Positions 62,359 to 64,000 of a DNA stretch of 64,000 nucleotides are shown here, one piece after another; the stretch's first letter is position 1; every line of letters starts with the position of its first letter. The notes under the pieces were generated by a model, which had not been told where the DNA came from, did not search any database, and saw only the letters and a program-made list of their open reading frames with translations. The DNA is from Dyadobacter flavalbus (GTDB lineage: Bacteria > Bacteroidota > Bacteroidia > Cytophagales > Spirosomataceae), in contig NZ_VBSN01000038.1 of assembly GCF_006149045.1 (NCBI RefSeq), forward strand, positions 434,001 to 498,000, read 5' to 3'. Made by a program: the position numbers and the translations under genes.

Positions 62359-63441
62359 TTAAAAGGAAAGTGCAACGGAGGTTGTAACAAAGTAATTCTG
62401 ATTTCGGGCGGTATGATCATGCGTAAAGATAGCATCTTTGCTGTTCAGACAACGCGCTTCCATTCGCCACACGACGTTGTCGGCAGGCAAGCAGTCGAAG
62501 TTCAAGGAGTAACCATACGTTTTGAACCCGTTTGCGGTTCCGGTGCTGATGATGACGCCGTTCCGATCCGCATAATACTCTCCTCTTGCTGCCATCCGGA
62601 TTTTTTCCGAAACGCTGAACCTTGCAATCAAAACCGGCGTGTACCAGCTGTTAAAGCGGCTGCTTCCTTTTGCTTTTTGTTCGGTACCTATATCAAAGCC
62701 CGCCGTTATTCCCAGCCGGCTTGTCAGCCGGAATATGCCGTATACATTATGGAAATAGCGCATTTGCCTCAGGCTGTCCGGTTTGTCATTCCCGATAAAC
62801 GTGCTGTAATTAAGCGTTACGGCATCGTTTGGCTTGTAAGTAACCTGTGTTCCAAATCCTGGCGTTGAATTTCCGTCAATCCGCTGGATCCGCTGCCAGC
62901 CGTTCAGGTACATGGCCGACAGATATAATTTTTCGTCACGGGTCGTAAAACCCAGTTTCAGCCCGGCTTCAAAATAGGGGGAATTTTCTGCCAGAAGACT
63001 TCTGCTCAACGTCCAGTTGTCTTTTCCGACCGCACTTTCAAAACCGATATGGGAAGGCATAATGCCGGCATCGAGCCAGAGAGTGTGGGTCCGGGAAAGT
63101 TTAATCCCTGCATTGGCTTCCAAAATATTTCTTAAAACACCGGGTTCCGCATTGTAATTCGCATTCATATAAGTGCCGGCTGCCAGTGCTACATTTGCTC
63201 TGACGCGGTCCGTAACATAAGCAGCCTTGATAAAAGCCAGATTCAGGTTTACTTCTCCTGCACGGTTGAAGTTGTAGAGAAAGCCGGGAACCGTATTATT
63301 TTCGGGACGGTTAAAATCGTGATTATAGTAGGCTTCCACATAACCGCTGACGGTCAACGGATTTTTTGTGGCCGTAGCATCCTGCGCCAGAGCAGGCTGT
63401 AAAATCATTAGACTGACTGCACTTGAAATTAAAGTCTTCAT
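62359..63441 (-). CDS. Outer-membrane beta-barrel porin of the kdp operon
   Basis: About 360 residues. The signal peptide MKTLISSAVSLMILQPALA is followed by a barrel of alternating strands starting NPLTVSGYVEAYYNHDFNRP and ending in YFVTTSVALSF with terminal Phe, as expected for outer-membrane barrels. The longest frame starts at 63471 but adds ten residues before the signal, so 63441 is preferred. It sits between kdpC and kdpD, a setting common in Bacteroidota. It may let potassium or other solutes cross the outer membrane; this is inferred. Confidence 0.85.
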   Translation of the reverse strand: MKTLISSAVSLMILQPALAQDATATKNPLTVSGYVEAYYNHDFNRPENNTVPGFLYNFNRAGEVNLNLAFIKAAYVTDRVRANVALAAGTYMNANYNAEPGVLRNILEANAGIKLSRTHTLWLDAGIMPSHIGFESAVGKDNWTLSRSLLAENSPYFEAGLKLGFTTRDEKLYLSAMYLNGWQRIQRIDGNSTPGFGTQVTYKPNDAVTLNYSTFIGNDKPDSLRQMRYFHNVYGIFRLTSRLGITAGFDIGTEQKAKGSSRFNSWYTPVLIARFSVSEKIRMAARGEYYADRNGVIISTGTANGFKTYGYSLNFDCLPADNVVWRMEARCLNSKDAIFTHDHTARNQNYFVTTSVALSF

Positions 63442-63528
63442 GGGTACGCTATTAAAAAAAAATGACTGCAACGTTGTTTACTGCATTGCTCACCCCGTTG
63501 CAAATTCTGATGGGCAAAGCTTGTTTTC

Positions 63529-64000
63529 TTAATTCAGTTGATCAAGAGCCAGGTTCAGTTTCAGCACATTGATTTTTTCCGGCCCGAACAATCCGAGCAA
63601 CGGGCCTTCGGTATTTCTTGCAATCAGTTGTACAAGTGCTTCTTCTGAAACTTTCCTGACGGAAGCAATTCTTTTTACCTGTACCAAAGCCGACCTGGGA
63701 GTAATATCCGGATCAAGGCCGCTGCCGCTTGCCGTAACGAGTTCTACCGGAATATCTTTTTTCCCTACCCCCGGATTGTGAACCAGAAAGGTATCAATCC
63801 GTGCCTGAACCACAGCAAGGTATTCCGGATTGGAAGGCCCTTTGTTACTGCCGCCGCTGCCGGCCGCGTTATAACCGACTGCGGAAGGACGGGAACAGAA
63901 ATACTTATCCTCGGTGAATGTCTGGCCAATGTTGGCGTAATACGTCTTGCCATGTACTGTAATCATTTTGCCCTTGCCGCCATTTGGTGCGAACTGCGCC
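63529..64000 (-). CDS. kdpC: Potassium-transporting ATPase subunit KdpC, N-terminus outside window
   Basis: C-terminal part of the single-helix KdpC chaperone of the KdpFABC pump. The frame runs open to the window edge (AQFAPNGGKGKMITVHGKTYY). Family text includes DKYFCSRPSAVGYNAAGSGGSNKGPSNPEYL, VTASGSGLDPDITPRSALVQVKRIA and NVLKLNLALD. The ATG at 63966 is internal. The genes kdpA and kdpB should lie just to the right of the window. Confidence 0.93.
   Translation of the reverse strand, partial: AQFAPNGGKGKMITVHGKTYYANIGQTFTEDKYFCSRPSAVGYNAAGSGGSNKGPSNPEYLAVVQARIDTFLVHNPGVGKKDIPVELVTASGSGLDPDITPRSALVQVKRIASVRKVSEEALVQLIARNTEGPLLGLFGPEKINVLKLNLALDQLN

Noticed and set aside
61393..62868. 491-codon plus-strand ORF opposite kdpD and the porin gene
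   Set aside because: It is a shadow frame over two well-recognised minus-strand genes; its translation has no domain-like pattern.

Overview
The window is chromosomal DNA of a Bacteroidota bacterium, most likely a Cytophagales member close to Dyadobacter/Spirosoma. Evidence for this is a SusC/SusD pair with FecI-type sigma factor and FecR anti-sigma factor, four genes ending in type IX secretion (T9SS) sorting domains, a fused CcoN-CcoO cbb3 oxidase, a KdpD sensor separated from its kinase, and TAnnTTTG-type -7 promoter boxes in place of Shine-Dalgarno-led starts. I saw no rRNA, tRNA or CRISPR array.

Layout. 1-6903: the end of a BCCT osmolyte transporter, then a minus-strand four-gene ion/solute operon (AGCS symporter, TrkH and TrkA potassium uptake, DUF389 membrane protein). 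7126-8040: a scar holding a doubly truncated nhaA and a decayed IS3-type transposase. 8254-15648: ECF sigma, FecR, SusC and SusD, with twin hairpins between fecR and susC. 16249-26765: three large T9SS surface proteins that share a malectin / DNRLRE / sorting-domain tail behind different repeat-built heads. The second has an in-frame amber codon just after its signal peptide. 27302-32693: small metabolic and regulatory genes (RidA, WYL regulator, LOG, NUDIX) and a divergent AraC / Tet(X)-like flavin monooxygenase pair. 33326-37423: a 14-repeat FG-GAP T9SS protein. 37840-40226: aldo/keto reductase with its AraC regulator, and a small lipoprotein.

40403-55326 is a microaerobic respiration island. 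It holds a PAS histidine kinase and a response regulator with a Crp/Fnr-type output, an uncharacterised 582-residue protein, and the apparent operon ccoI-ccoS-ccoNO-ccoQP-ccoG-ccoH-safE-like-hemN. A TGAT-N4-ATCA site upstream of ccoI and the Crp/Fnr-like regulator next door suggest oxygen- or redox-linked control. ccoS (56 codons) is very short. 55514-59393: an SUMF1-fold protein, a PNPOx-like protein with an AraC regulator, a quinone oxidoreductase-like MDR protein and a GNAT. 59498-64000: the tail of a kdp operon read right to left (kdpC end, porin, KdpD sensor, HAMP-PAS kinase).

The most unusual parts are the modular malectin surface-protein cluster, including an LRR block between two malectin domains; the amber codon in its second gene; the chromosomal Tet(X)-like enzyme with altered substrate-pocket residues and a concentric palindrome in its promoter; the twin CGGCAA-loop hairpins; and the unknown 582-residue protein in the respiration island. 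All family assignments were made by reading translated sequence, without database searches.
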